Below are positions 1-9,480 of a stretch of DNA of 64,000 nt, one piece after another. The translations under genes were made by a program, and so were the position numbers. The stretch is taken from the NCBI GenBank assembly GCA_965213595.1, contig CBDBZO010000006.1, positions 3,658,001 to 3,722,000 of the forward strand. Direction: 5' to 3'. Below the pieces are notes generated by a model. It saw nothing but the letters and a program-made list of their open reading frames with translations, searched no databases and was not told where the DNA came from. Origin of the DNA: JBCCFC01 sp965213595 (GTDB lineage: Bacteria > Chloroflexota > Anaerolineae > Caldilineales > Caldilineaceae). Position 1 is the stretch's first letter, and each line of letters starts with the position of its first letter.

Positions 1-1
1 C

Positions 2-3000
2 GTCGGTGGTCAGCGGTGCGCCCAGCGCATCACCTGTGCAGTTTGGCCCGCTGTAGAGCTCGGCGCTAATGTCCGCCACGCCGGGCTCGTTCGGCTCCTG
101 GATGCCGTTCTGATTGGTGTCGTAGAAGACGGTGTCCCCCAGCGAAAAGGTGCCGGGAATCGGTTCGGCGAAGTAGAAGTCGACGGTATCGTCGTTCGGC
201 GCATCGGTGTCCAGCTCGCGGATGCGCTCGCTGGGGCTAGCGGGCAGGTTGCACGCGCCCAGATCGGCATCCGCCGTGTTGACGCGCGTGACGTAGCAGG
301 TGGCCTGGCTCGACCCGGCCAGCGCCACGGGCAGATTGGTGAAGCCGTAGAGCCCGCCGCCCGCCGTGCTGGTGCTGTCCAGCGGCGTGTCGCTGTCGGC
401 TACATCGTCGCAGTTGGCATCGGTGAAGATCGAGACGCCGATGCCGTCCAGCGGCGTGTCCGCGCCCGCGTTGAAGGTGCCGTCCGCTGGATTGGTCACC
501 TCGCACCAAACCTGGTCGCCGATGGAGCCGACGGCAAAGATGCCCAAATCCTCATCCAGATCATCAGCCGCGAGGTTGATGTTCTCGATGCAGAGCGTGC
601 CCGGATTGGCATCGCTGTCCGTGGCTTCCGTGCCCGCAGCCGCTTCCCGCAGCGTGGGCTGGAAGCCAGCGGGCAGGTTGCTAAACTGCACCGAATAGGT
701 TCCCGCCAGTAGACCGCTGAAGAGATAGCTGCCGTTGCCGTCCGTCGTGTCCGGGTTGCGCGGCATGGGCGTGGTGCAGGCGGCGTCGCTGTAGAGCGTA
801 GCCGTCACGTCCTCGACGCCCGGCTCGTCGTCATCCTGCACGCCGTCCTGGTTGGTGTCGTAGAAGACCTTATCGCCCAGGATGAAGGTCGGCTGCTGGC
901 TAAAGCCAAAGTCGCGATCGGGGTCGTCGGGCGCTTCGTTGGTCAGCTCGCTCGTTTGCTGCGCGGGCGTGACGGGTTGGTTGCAGCCGTTGAGATCCGC
1001 GTCGTTGACATCCACCCGCGTCACGTAGCAGCTCTCCTGCGGCGAGCCGGCCAGCGCGGCGGGCAGGTTGGCGAAGCCGTACAGCCCGTCCGGGTCGCTG
1101 CTCTGCGTTGGATTGGTCAAGCCATCCAGGGCCAGCGGCGCGCCGTCGGGCGTGCCGTCGCAGCCGATGTCGGCGAAGAGCGTCACGCCGACGTTGGGCA
1201 GCGGCGCGTCGCCGTCGCCGGGCTCGTAGGTGGCGTTGGCGTTGGTGTCGCTCTCACACCAGAGCTGGTCGCCGATGGAGCCGAGCGCCAGCACGCCCAC
1301 ATCCTCGTCCGGATCGTCCACGGTGAGGTTGATGTTTTCAATACAGGCCGTGCCAGGCGTCGAACCGGGGAGGGCGTCGCTGTCGAGCGAATCGTCGATG
1401 CCCTGGCCCTCATCGGTGACCGTCGTGTTGACGGGCAGGTCGCTAAAGCGCACGGAGTACGTGCCCGGCAGCAGGTTCGGGAAGGTGTAGAAGCCATCGG
1501 CAGCGGGCGTGCCGCCGTTGACCGTTGTCTGCGGCGCGCCGACAGGCGTGCCGGTGCAGGTTGCCCCTTCGTAAAGCGTCACCGTCACGTCGTTAACGCC
1601 CGGCTCGTCACCGTCCTGCACGCCGTCGCCGTCCGTGTCGTAGAAGACCTTGTCGCCCAGGCTCACCGGCGTCGGCGGGGCGGGGATGAAGCCAAAGTCG
1701 CGGTTGGGGTCGTTCGGCGTCTCGTTGGTTAGCGTGCTCGGCTGCGCCGTCGGCGTGACGGGCTGGTCGCAGCCGTTGAGGTCGGCGTCGGTCGCGTCGA
1801 CTTCGGTGACGTAGCAGGTTTGCGGCGTCGTGCCCGCCAGCGCCACGGCTAAGTTCGTAAAGCCGTAGACGCCGCTGCCGTTGCTGTCGACCGGGTTGGT
1901 TAGCCCATCGATAGAAACGAGCGTGCTGCCGTCGTCATCGCTGCTGCCGATGCCGTCGCAGTCGGGGTCGCTGTAGAGGCTGACGCCAATGCCTGGCAGC
2001 GGCGTGTCCGTGCCCGCTTCATAGGTATTGTTTGCCGGGTCGCTGGCTTCGCACCAGAGCTGGTCGCCAATTGAGCCAACGGCCAGGATGCCCAAGTCCT
2101 CGTCCGGGTCGTCGGCGGTGAGCACGATGTTCTCGATGCAGCCGTCGGCGTTGGCGTCGCTGTCGGCGCCGTCGTTGGTGTCGTCGCCCTGGGCCGTGGG
2201 GGTGGTGTTGGCGGGCAGGTTGCGAAAGCGCACCGAGTACGTACCCGGCGTCAGCTCGCTGAACTGGTAGAAGCCGTCCATCGCCATCGGGCCACCGTTG
2301 GCCGTCGTCGTGGTGGCAAAGGGTTCGGCGGGCGGATCGAGGCAGACCGGCCCGACGAAGAGCTCGACCGTCACGCCGTTGACGCCCGGCTCGTCCACAT
2401 CCTGCAGGCCGTCCTGGTTCGTATCGTAGAAGACCTTGTCGCCCAGGCTGACGGGCGCGACTTCGGTGAAGCCAAAGTCGAACGAGTGATCGTTCTGGCC
2501 GGGGCCGCCGGTCATGACCATCGCCATCACCGTGGTGCCGTCCTGCACGCCGTCCGAGTCGCGCTCGTCGTCGTTGTCGTCACCAATGCCGGAGGCCTGG
2601 TCGGCCAGCGTGGGCGAGAGATCGGCCAGCGATGACTGCGTGAGGTCGATGCTAAGGGTGTACTTGGTATTGGGCAGCAGGCCGTCGTCGACGCTGTTGA
2701 AGTAGTACTCGCCGTTGGGGCCCGTGGTGGCCGTGGCGACCTCTTGCCCGTTCTCATCGAGCAGCCGCACCACGACCCCTTCGATGGGATTTTCACAGGG
2801 GTCCTGGATGCCGTCCCGATCGTCATCCAGCCACACGTAGTTGCCGATTTCGAGCGGGGCAGCGGCACAGAGCAGTTCCAAATCGCCGAGGCCGTTGCCC
2901 TTGCCAAAGGTGCCGTTTGTTGCGTTGTCGCCCTGGTAAAGCGTATAGCCGCCCAGCAACACCCCGGTCGTGCTCTCAAAGCGCGAGACGCCGCCAGTGC

Positions 3001-6000
3001 CTGCAAGGGTCGTCTGATTGGGACGAATTAAAGTGGGCATCAACTCCTGGCGACCCAGGTGCATCGCGACCGCGCCCATGCTGGTCTCGCTGTGATCGCT
3101 GCCAAACTCGCCATAGTAGAACTCACCGCCACCTGGCCCAGCACCGTTGTTAGCTCCCAGCGTTGTAAGCGGGCCAGCCGTGGCGTTGGATTCCAGCACG
3201 TAGGTGCCGTTGTCATTGTGGGCGCGCAGCAGATCGCCCCCCACCGCCACAACGCGGTGGTTGGTTTCTGGCGGGTCAATCAGATCGGCGTTGAGGTAGC
3301 CAATTTGATGGGCAGACCGATCCGTAAAGCCAAGAATCATCGAGCCATCGCGGTCAAACTCAATGTCGGAGAGCAGCGGTTGGGGGTGAGAATAGAGGTT
3401 GAGGTTATTTACATCTGTGAAACAGGGCGCAGGGAATCCACTATCGAGCCAAGCATACCAGCCCGTAAAGGTGGCACACGCACCCGAGTTCGTAATCCCT
3501 TTGGAATAGTCCAGGTCGAAGGTGAGCACATCGGTGAAGGCTGTGCCGCCCGCCCAGCGATAGACGGTGGCGCTGAGATCGCCCGCGTCCTGGCTGCCCG
3601 ACGCGTCACAGATAACGCCGATGTAGACATCGCCGCGGTAGACCTTCAGGCCAAAGGGGCGATGCTCGCCATTCTGGCAGCCGGGGTCTGGGATCGCCTG
3701 TGCGCTGACCGCACCCGCCGTGCCGTCGCCGTTGACGCCAACCGACACCAGCTCTTTGTCGTTGAGGTTGACCGCGTAGAGCGTGCTGCCGTCGGCGGAG
3801 AGGTCGAGGTCGCCCAGCCCGACCTTACCGACCAGCGGATAGGCCGACGCGTCGGTCGACGGTTGATTCGGGTCGACACCGTCGAGGCCGCGCCCGGCAT
3901 TGTTGGCAATCGTACCGGGGTCGATGCCAGCGCTGCTGAGGTCGATGAAGAGGCTGTTCTGCGCCGTGTCCACATCGGTGGCGTAGATCACGCCCAGCGG
4001 GTTGTTGAATGGCGCACCCGTCTGCGGGTCCGTCTCCTTTAGACCCACGTGGCGCTTCAGGAAGGCGCCGGTGTAGATCGTGCCCGTCTCCCTGGCGAAC
4101 GCCAGGCCCCAGACAGATCCAATTTCACCTTTATTCGCCAGGTGCGTCGGTGGCACGTAGCTGGCTGCAGCAACATCCGCGCCGTCGCGGTCGAAGGGCC
4201 ACGCAACCAGCACATCATCTGGCGGCTGAGTTGAATTGGGGTCACCGTTGACATAGCAGCTCGCGGCTACCAGCGGATTGTTCTCGCAGTATTCGGCTGG
4301 ATCGTTGACCGCGAAATCCGCCTCACAACTGGCAGCATCATGGCGCTGCGTCATCACCGCCGAGCCGGGCGTATCACTGGAGAAGCTCGGCTCGAAGCCG
4401 TCCGGCAGGCTGCTAAACTCCAGGCGAAAGTGGGCGTCATCACCCGTCAAACCGGTGAAGAGGCCGGGAAAGTAGTAGGTGCCGTCGGGCTGCACCGTGG
4501 TCGAAACGCCGACGGTATCGTCGTTGCCGTAAGCCGTGACCACAATCGGGCCGTCCACGCCGCCGTCAAAGCCGGGCTCGGTGCCAGCCTGTGTGCCATC
4601 GCTGTCAAAGTCGCGGAAGACCGTGCCGCCCAGGTCGTTGTTGCCCACGTCGCAGACGGGTGCAGGTGGCTGGGCCGTGTAGCCGATGTCGAAGGTGTGG
4701 TTGTTCTGGCCCGGCCCGCCCAGCGTAAAGGTAACCGTGCCGTCAGCGGGGTTGACGTCGCTGTCGCGCAGGTCGCCGTTGGCACTGCCGTCCGCATTTT
4801 GCGTGGTCAGGTTGAGCGGCTCCGAGCCGGGCGTGACCGTCGTGGGCACGGAAATGGTGCAGCTTTCGCCGCTGTCCAGGAAAGTCGCATTGCCGCCGTC
4901 GGCGTTGGTGAAGTAGTACTGCCCGCCGTTGGCCGTAGTGGCCGTGGCGCTGTCTGCGCCGCAGGTCAGCGTTACTTGAACGCCATCAATCGTCGGCTCA
5001 CCGGGGTCCTGCACGCCGTCGCCGTCGTCGTCCTGCCAGACGCGGTTGCCAATTTCAACGGGCGCGGGATCGAGCAGCAGCTCAACATCGCCGACGCCGT
5101 TGCCCTTGCCAAAGCGCGTGCGGTCGGCGCTAAACGGGTCCTGACTGTCCACCTGCCAGGATTTATCGCGATCGCCGTCCGCGAGATCAAAGAAGACCGT
5201 GCCCTGTGCAAATACATCAATCGGATCCATTACCGTACTAAGCACCTGCCCGCTGTTGGGCAAAAGCGCCAGCGCGCCGTTGGCCGTTTCGGGATGCGTT
5301 CCACCTGGGTTTGTAGGCGCAACGCCATCTCCCCAGAAATACTCGCCGGTTCCGCTGAAGCCATCGGTGTCTAAATTGGCGGGGCCAGCACCCGTATCAA
5401 ACTCTGCGCAGCCGGGCAGGCTTTCCAGCACCCACGCATCATTGACGCGGCAAATTTTGATGATGTCGCCCGCGTTGTTGATGCTGTAAAGCGTATCCTG
5501 AACGCCCGAAACGGCAATGGCGTTGGAAGAGCCGCTCTGGTCTCCAAAGCGGTTGGCAAAGCCCACGATCATCGAGCCGTCGTCGGCAAATTCGATATCG
5601 GAGAGAATGGGCTGCGCATAGCTCAACCGGCCTCCCTGATCTGGGTCAAATCCAGCCTGCGCCCACGTGTCCGCCCACGGCTTCCAGTTTGCATCTTTTC
5701 TTTCAGGTTGACCAGTTGGACTGAGTTCTTCACTCTCGCTCCCCTCGCGAATTTGGGTGGGGAGCGGAATCGCAACTTCGACCGCGTAGCCGCTGCTGGG
5801 GTCTACCGGGTCGAAGGAAAGCACGTGAGCAGCCAGGTCGTTGCGATCCTGCGAAGCACTTGCATCGCAGACCGTGCCGAGATAGCCTCTGCCCTCGTGA
5901 AAGGTCAGGCCAAATGGTCGCAGCTCGCCGTTGGTGCAGGTCGGCACGCCAGCAGCCCCCACAATCGGGTATTGATTCACAGCGGAGGTAAATGAGCCAG

Positions 6001-7084
6001 CCGGGCCGCTGATATCCACTTGAATCAGGGCGCGCTGGTTGAGGTTTACCAGCCAAAGGCTGTTGTCCGTGCGGTCGACATCAATATCGCCATACGCAAC
6101 TTTGCCGATTTTGGCAAACGCATCGAGATCAACTTGGACGTTTGAGCTATCCTGTGGAATCTGATTGTCGCCCGCTGCGCCCGCCGCAATAGCACCCGCT
6201 ACAACCGTGCGGTCAACCGTGCCCAGATCAATAGCGGCCCCACCGTTGGCCGGGGTAACGCCCTGCAGGGTGAAGCTGTCGATTAGGGTGGCGCTGGCTG
6301 GGTCGCTGTAGTCGAGCACGTAAACGCCACCGCTTCCCTGCGGCCCAAATCCAGAGAAGCGCTTTAGCAAAGCGCTTGAAAACAGCCGCTGACTACCGCG
6401 CTGCCAGCCCAAGCCCCAGGTCGCGCCGACCTCAACATTCGTCGCATCCGAGCGGCCGCCGAAGCTTGCCGCATCGTAGGATTCAGACAAGATGCCGGCG
6501 GGCTGGTAAAGATTATCATTGCTGCCCGCTCTATTTTCAGCAATCGCAACGCGCGGGTTTGCCTGTGCATAGCGCGCGGGGTCTTGAAAGCCCGCGTTGA
6601 CCGTTGCCCCGCCGTCGGCCACAAACTGCACCGTGGTTGCGCCCGCTATGGCAGGCTCTAGGAAATCCAGGCTGCCATCTGCGGGCAGGGTGAATTCAAC
6701 GCGATAGGGGCCAGCCGTCAAGCTGCCACAGGTAGCGGTATCAACGGAGTACGTTCCGCCCCCCGCCGTGGTCGCTGGGCAGCTGGCTCCGCTGCCGTCG
6801 AAGACAGCAACGGCAACGCCGTCGATACCCGGTTCGCCGCCGTCCAGCTGGCCGTTGTAGTTAAAATCGCGGAAGGTCGTCCCGCTGATCGTGCCCGCCG
6901 CCAGGGCGACGGCCGGCTGGGGCAGCGCGTCGGCCAGCTCGGCCAGCGGCTCGATGCCGCTCCAGTCGGCCACGCTGATTACCAGCGGCGGCGGAATTAG
7001 GCCGGCCAGCAGCGCGGCCAGCATGAGAGCGTGCAGCGTGGCGCGCAGGGTGCGCACCGTGCGGCGGAAGGAAAATATACTCAT
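2..7084 (-). CDS. Giant secreted SdrD-B repeat protein, C-terminus beyond left edge
   Basis: An open frame runs without a stop from the ATG at 7084 to the left edge, giving at least 2361 codons. Residues 1-40 form a signal peptide: an Arg-rich start (MSIFSFRRTVRTLRATLHAL) followed by a hydrophobic stretch. Repeated SdrD-B-like modules follow, recognisable by cores such as IGNRVWQDDDGDGVQDPGEP, LGDKVFYDTNQDGLQD and IGDQLWCE, each with the usual Ca-binding-like Asp/Asn runs and a YxFxNLxPGxYxVxF end. Between about residues 250-650 and 700-1300 are two related segments with beta-propeller-like text (GDLDLSADGSTLYAVNLN). Such proteins are normally exported surface or matrix proteins; an adhesive or structural role is inferred. 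No sortase motif can be checked because the end is missing. Upstream (7085-7330) no clear promoter was seen. Confidence 0.85.
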   Translation of the reverse strand, partial: MSIFSFRRTVRTLRATLHALMLAALLAGLIPPPLVISVADWSGIEPLAELADALPQPAVALAAGTISGTTFRDFNYNGQLDGGEPGIDGVAVAVFDGSGASCPATTAGGGTYSVDTATCGSLTAGPYRVEFTLPADGSLDFLEPAIAGATTVQFVADGGATVNAGFQDPARYAQANPRVAIAENRAGSNDNLYQPAGILSESYDAASFGGRSDATNVEVGATWGLGWQRGSQRLFSSALLKRFSGFGPQGSGGVYVLDYSDPASATLIDSFTLQGVTPANGGAAIDLGTVDRTVVAGAIAAGAAGDNQIPQDSSNVQVDLDAFAKIGKVAYGDIDVDRTDNSLWLVNLNQRALIQVDISGPAGSFTSAVNQYPIVGAAGVPTCTNGELRPFGLTFHEGRGYLGTVCDASASQDRNDLAAHVLSFDPVDPSSGYAVEVAIPLPTQIREGSESEELSPTGQPERKDANWKPWADTWAQAGFDPDQGGRLSYAQPILSDIEFADDGSMIVGFANRFGDQSGSSNAIAVSGVQDTLYSINNAGDIIKICRVNDAWVLESLPGCAEFDTGAGPANLDTDGFSGTGEYFWGDGVAPTNPGGTHPETANGALALLPNSGQVLSTVMDPIDVFAQGTVFFDLADGDRDKSWQVDSQDPFSADRTRFGKGNGVGDVELLLDPAPVEIGNRVWQDDDGDGVQDPGEPTIDGVQVTLTCGADSATATTANGGQYYFTNADGGNATFLDSGESCTISVPTTVTPGSEPLNLTTQNADGSANGDLRDSDVNPADGTVTFTLGGPGQNNHTFDIGYTAQPPAPVCDVGNNDLGGTVFRDFDSDGTQAGTEPGFDGGVDGPIVVTAYGNDDTVGVSTTVQPDGTYYFPGLFTGLTGDDAHFRLEFSSLPDGFEPSFSSDTPGSAVMTQRHDAASCEADFAVNDPAEYCENNPLVAASCYVNGDPNSTQPPDDVLVAWPFDRDGADVAAASYVPPTHLANKGEIGSVWGLAFARETGTIYTGAFLKRHVGLKETDPQTGAPFNNPLGVIYATDVDTAQNSLFIDLSSAGIDPGTIANNAGRGLDGVDPNQPSTDASAYPLVGKVGLGDLDLSADGSTLYAVNLNDKELVSVGVNGDGTAGAVSAQAIPDPGCQNGEHRPFGLKVYRGDVYIGVICDASGSQDAGDLSATVYRWAGGTAFTDVLTFDLDYSKGITNSGACATFTGWYAWLDSGFPAPCFTDVNNLNLYSHPQPLLSDIEFDRDGSMILGFTDRSAHQIGYLNADLIDPPETNHRVVAVGGDLLRAHNDNGTYVLESNATAGPLTTLGANNGAGPGGGEFYYGEFGSDHSETSMGAVAMHLGRQELMPTLIRPNQTTLAGTGGVSRFESTTGVLLGGYTLYQGDNATNGTFGKGNGLGDLELLCAAAPLEIGNYVWLDDDRDGIQDPCENPIEGVVVRLLDENGQEVATATTGPNGEYYFNSVDDGLLPNTKYTLSIDLTQSSLADLSPTLADQASGIGDDNDDERDSDGVQDGTTVMAMVMTGGPGQNDHSFDFGFTEVAPVSLGDKVFYDTNQDGLQDVDEPGVNGVTVELFVGPVCLDPPAEPFATTTTANGGPMAMDGFYQFSELTPGTYSVRFRNLPANTTPTAQGDDTNDGADSDANADGCIENIVLTADDPDEDLGILAVGSIGDQLWCEASDPANNTYEAGTDTPLPGIGVSLYSDPDCDGIGSSDDDGSTLVSIDGLTNPVDSNGSGVYGFTNLAVALAGTTPQTCYVTEVDATDADLNGCDQPVTPTAQPSTLTNETPNDPNRDFGFIPAPPTPVSLGDKVFYDTDGDGVQDGDEPGVNDVTVTLYEGATCTGTPVGAPQTTVNGGTPAADGFYTFPNLLPGTYSVRFSDLPVNTTVTDEGQGIDDSLDSDALPGSTPGTACIENINLTVDDPDEDVGVLALGSIGDQLWCESDTNANATYEPGDGDAPLPNVGVTLFADIGCDGTPDGAPLALDGLTNPTQSSDPDGLYGFANLPAALAGSPQESCYVTRVDVNDADLNGCNQPVTPAQQTSELTNEAPDDPDRDFGFSQQPTFILGDKVFYDTNQDGVQDDDEPGVEDVTATLYSDAACTTPMPRNPDTTDGNGSYLFSGLLAGTYSVQFSNLPAGFQPTLREAAAGTEATDSDANPGTLCIENINLAADDLDEDLGIFAVGSIGDQVWCEVTNPADGTFNAGADTPLDGIGVSIFTDANCDDVADSDTPLDSTSTAGGGLYGFTNLPVALAGSSQATCYVTRVNTADADLGACNLPASPSERIRELDTDAPNDDTVDFYFAEPIPGTFSLGDTVFYDTNQNGIQEPNEPGVADISAELYSGPNCTGDALGAPLTTD

Positions 7085-7330
7085 ATCGTTCTCTTTCTCT
7101 GTACTATTCATTCACGGAAATTTCTGCGCCGCCGGGGGGTCAACGGTCGTGGCGAATGGGCGCGTGGCCTTCAGTATAGAAAGGTTGAGAAGCGTTCACA
7201 TCGGGCAAACGGCGAGAGGAAATGGTCAAATGGCGTAAGTTTGGCGAGGGGTTGCGTGGGGGGGGCGGGGAAGGGGTGGGGGAAACGGGAGAGGGCGAGA
7301 GATGGCAGCGGCGAAAGTTACGCCGCGTGG

Positions 7331-7370
7331 CCCTCACCCCTAGCCCCTCTCCCATCCTGGGAGAGGGGGA
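7331..7370. repeat. GC-rich 'CCCTCACCCC...' palindromic repeat, copy 1
   Basis: The text CCCTCACCCCTAGCCCCTCT continues into a CTCCCATCCTGGGAG hairpin. Similar units recur at 7438-7480, 7875-7914, 7938-7980, 41460-41500, 41507-41550 and 46276-46320. The stretch 7085-7330 to its right (upstream of the giant gene) holds nothing else that I recognise. Confidence 0.75.
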
Positions 7371-7437
7371 CTGTAGGTTTTGATTCCTTAATAAATTGCA
7401 CAACTTCATCGGTTACCAAGCTATGTTGGAGTATAAC

Positions 7438-7480
7438 TCCCCTCTCCCAAGGTGGGAGAGGGGCCGGGGGTGAGGGCGCG
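7438..7480. repeat. GC-rich palindromic repeat, copy 2
   Basis: Inverted relative to copy 1 (CCCTCTCCCAAGGTGGGAG then GGGGCCGGGGGTGAGGGCGC). It abuts the TAG stop of the DUF559 gene at 7481, so gene end and repeat end coincide. Confidence 0.75.
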
Positions 7481-7837
7481 CTATTTACAAGCATTCACAA
7501 TCTGCTGCATCACGCCATCCGTACTCTGAAAGATTTGCTTGTTCGTAAAGCGCAACACGCGGTACCCTCGCTGTTCAAGCCACGCCGTTCGCTGCTCGTC
7601 ATGTTCGGCTTGGTTGTCGTGAATTCCACCGTCGATTTCGAGAATCAGCCGGTGCTCGGCACAGTAGAAATCTGCGATGACGCGTTCGACAGGATGCTGA
7701 CGCCGAAATTTCAGGCCATCCAGCCGCCGTCCACGCAGGTGATGCCAGAGCTTCGCCTCGGCAGGAGTGGGTTCCCGTCGCAGTTCTCTTGCCCGCTGGC
7801 GCAGCTCATGCGAGCCGCGGATGGGTTTGTTCTTCAC
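7481..7837 (-). CDS. DUF559-family (Vsr-like fold) endonuclease domain protein
   Basis: 118 aa, GTG start at 7837. The whole protein is a DUF559 domain: an N-terminal RELRREPTPAEAKLWHHLR helix, then GLKFRRQHPVERVIADFYC and LILEIDGGIHDNQAEHDEQR, then RVLRFTNKQIFQ. In this PD-(D/E)xK-like family the D of ADFYC and the E/D of EIDGG are the expected metal-binding residues; both are present. The family is related to very-short-patch-repair endonucleases, but its biological role is not settled. The gene is bracketed on both sides by the same GC-rich palindromic repeats, and its stop codon touches one of them, suggesting that gene and repeats move or are maintained together (inference). Confidence 0.8.
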   Translation of the reverse strand: MKNKPIRGSHELRQRARELRREPTPAEAKLWHHLRGRRLDGLKFRRQHPVERVIADFYCAEHRLILEIDGGIHDNQAEHDEQRTAWLEQRGYRVLRFTNKQIFQSTDGVMQQIVNACK

Positions 7838-7874
7838 TCAAGGTCTCTCTTTCGCGTTTAGGTTTACGATACGG

Positions 7875-7914
7875 CCCTCATCCCCAGCCCTTCTCCCAGG
7901 ATGGGAGAAGGGGG
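7875..7914. repeat. GC-rich palindromic repeat, copy 3
   Basis: CCCTCATCCCCAGCCCTTCT followed by a CTCCCAGGATGGGAG hairpin, just upstream of the DUF559 start. With copy 4 it forms an inverted pair mirroring copies 1 and 2 on the other side of the gene. Confidence 0.7.
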
Positions 7915-7937
7915 CCAGAGAGTTTAGGGGTCTACTT

Positions 7938-7980
7938 CTCCCCTCTCTCAGGATGGGAGAGGGGCCGGGAGTGAGGGCGC
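7938..7980. repeat. GC-rich palindromic repeat, copy 4
   Basis: Ends GGCCGGGAGTGAGGGCGC and abuts the TAG stop codon of the damaged gene at 7980. The arrangement is the same as that of copy 2 at the DUF559 stop. Confidence 0.7.
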
Positions 7981-9031
7981 TACCTATCCGCCCGCTCCAC
8001 CTCCACAAATTCCCACGCATCCACCGCCACATCGTAGACAAAGCGAAAGCTGGGCCGCGGCCCCTGCTCGGCCAGCGGCACGAGGTTGTACGCAAACTTA
8101 AAGCCGTCGACCGTCAGCCCCGTTTCGCGGAAGGTGAGGCGGCGGGCGATTAGCGCGTCGGCCTGGTAAAATTCGGCCAGTGAAAATTCTTCGCGCGGCT
8201 GCCCAACAAAGTGGCCATCCTCCTCCAGCGCAGTCGAATAAACGGTGCTGCTGCGCCCGTGACCGAAGTAGAGCCGCTTGCCGGTCGCGCCGTTGAAGAC
8301 GCCCAGGCCATAGGGATCGATGCCTTCCAGCTGCGACAGGATTTCCCCGCTCGCCACGTCGATTTGATAGATGCGGCCCAGTTCTGACCCAGATGTGGAG
8401 CCTGCAATCGACGCGGCGTAGAGGCTCTCCGTCTCGCAGTCAAAGGCCAGCCCCACCACGCCAAAGGGATTCTGCGTCGAGGCGGGCTGCGCGGCGGGTA
8501 GCTCGACAAACGTCGCCATCTCGCTCGACCCGGTGTCGATGCGGTGGATGGTGTTCTGAGCGGCGGGCGGGTTTTCCAAGAGATCGATGTGGGGGAAAGG
8601 GGCGACGTAGAGATTGCCGTCGCCGTCGAGGGTGTACGAGCCAACGTCGCCCGCATCGTCCCACGTCTCATGCTGGTAGATGTTGGCGGCGGCAAAGGTA
8701 TCGGTAGCGGTGATGTCAAAGAGCACCAGCCCCTGGCCGCGGCTGCGGCTCGTGTCGATGGCGACGCGGCCAAAGTCCAAGCCCCTCGCTAAAGTCGGGG
8801 TTGTGCTGGCACTCTGTCACGCCGCCAATCGTTGTGCCGACCGTTGATGCCGCCACTTCTTGCGCTGCGTCCGGTTCGCCTGTCAGGCCCATGCCAATCG
8901 CCACGCCAATGCCAACGAGCAGCAGCACGCCCAGCACGGCGAGACCGGCCACGTAGAGCGTGCCGGTCTGTCGAAATGCGCCGCGTGCGGGGACGTCGGT
9001 TTTTGGCTTTGCGCTTTTTGGGTTTGGCCAC
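7980..9031 (-). pseudogene. Membrane-anchored propeller-like protein, frameshifted
   Basis: The C-terminal 260 residues (from FGRVAIDTSRSRGQGLVLFD) read cleanly to a TAG at 7980 and have repeated strand-like text (DGDGNLYVAPFPHIDL, VVGLAFDCETESLYAAS, GVFNGATGKRLYFGHG) typical of SMP-30/NHL-type propellers. A strongly hydrophobic segment (VAGLAVLGVLLLVGIGVAIG) lies upstream in another frame; removing one G near 8783 joins them as NPDFSEGL-DFGRVAI. A second shift may exist near 8975, where a Lys/Arg-rich start (GTG at 9031, VAKPKKRKAKNRRP) is out of frame with the membrane segment. Upstream is a REP array starting at 9049. The likely product is a single-pass membrane protein with an outward propeller; its function is unknown. 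Either the gene is decaying or the sequence has indel errors. Confidence 0.55.
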
Positions 9032-9048
9032 AGCTTCGCTCCGGCTTT

Positions 9049-9480
9049 GTAGGTGCGGCTTGCAGCCGCACGTCGATGGCGCGTCCCTTCGAGTAATCGG
9101 CACGATGAGAAGGTCGACACTTGCGCAGCTGGAAGCAGCGCCTACGGGTTGCCCCCTCCGTAGGTGCGGCTTGCAGCCGCACGTCGGTGGCGCACGTCCC
9201 TTCGGGTAATCGGCGCGACGAGAAGGTCGACACTTGCGCAGCTGGAAGCAGCGCCTACGGGTTGCCCCCTCCGTAGGTGCGGCTTGCAGCCGCACGTCGG
9301 TGGCGCATCCCTTCGGGTAATCAGCGCGACGAGAAGGTCGACACTTGCGCAGCTGGAAGCAGCGCCTACGGGTTGCCCCCTCCGTAGGTGCGGCTTGCAG
9401 CCGCACAATGTCAGCACGCCCCTTCGGATAATCGGCGCGACGGGAAGGTCGATGGTTGCGCAGCTGGAAGCAGCGCCTAC
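9049..9480. repeat. REP-like array 1: four ~97-bp three-hairpin units
   Basis: Units lie at 9049-9145, 9160-9258, 9273-9369 and 9384-9480, separated by a constant 14-bp spacer (GGGTTGCCCCCTCC). Each unit begins with GTAG plus a GTGCGGCTTGCAGCCGCAC hairpin, has a central CCTTC...GAAGG stem, and ends with the reverse of GTAG plus GCGCTGCTTCCAGCTGCGC. GTAG followed by an imperfect palindrome is the known architecture of REP elements mobilised by RAYT transposases. This array is inverted relative to the arrays around the RAYT at 11869. Its right end contains the stop codon of the lipoprotein gene at 9477. Confidence 0.9.

Noticed and set aside
9049..9480. CRISPR array
   Set aside because: Units are 97-99 bp, internally palindromic, with constant 14-bp spacers instead of short repeats with unique spacers; no cas genes are near.
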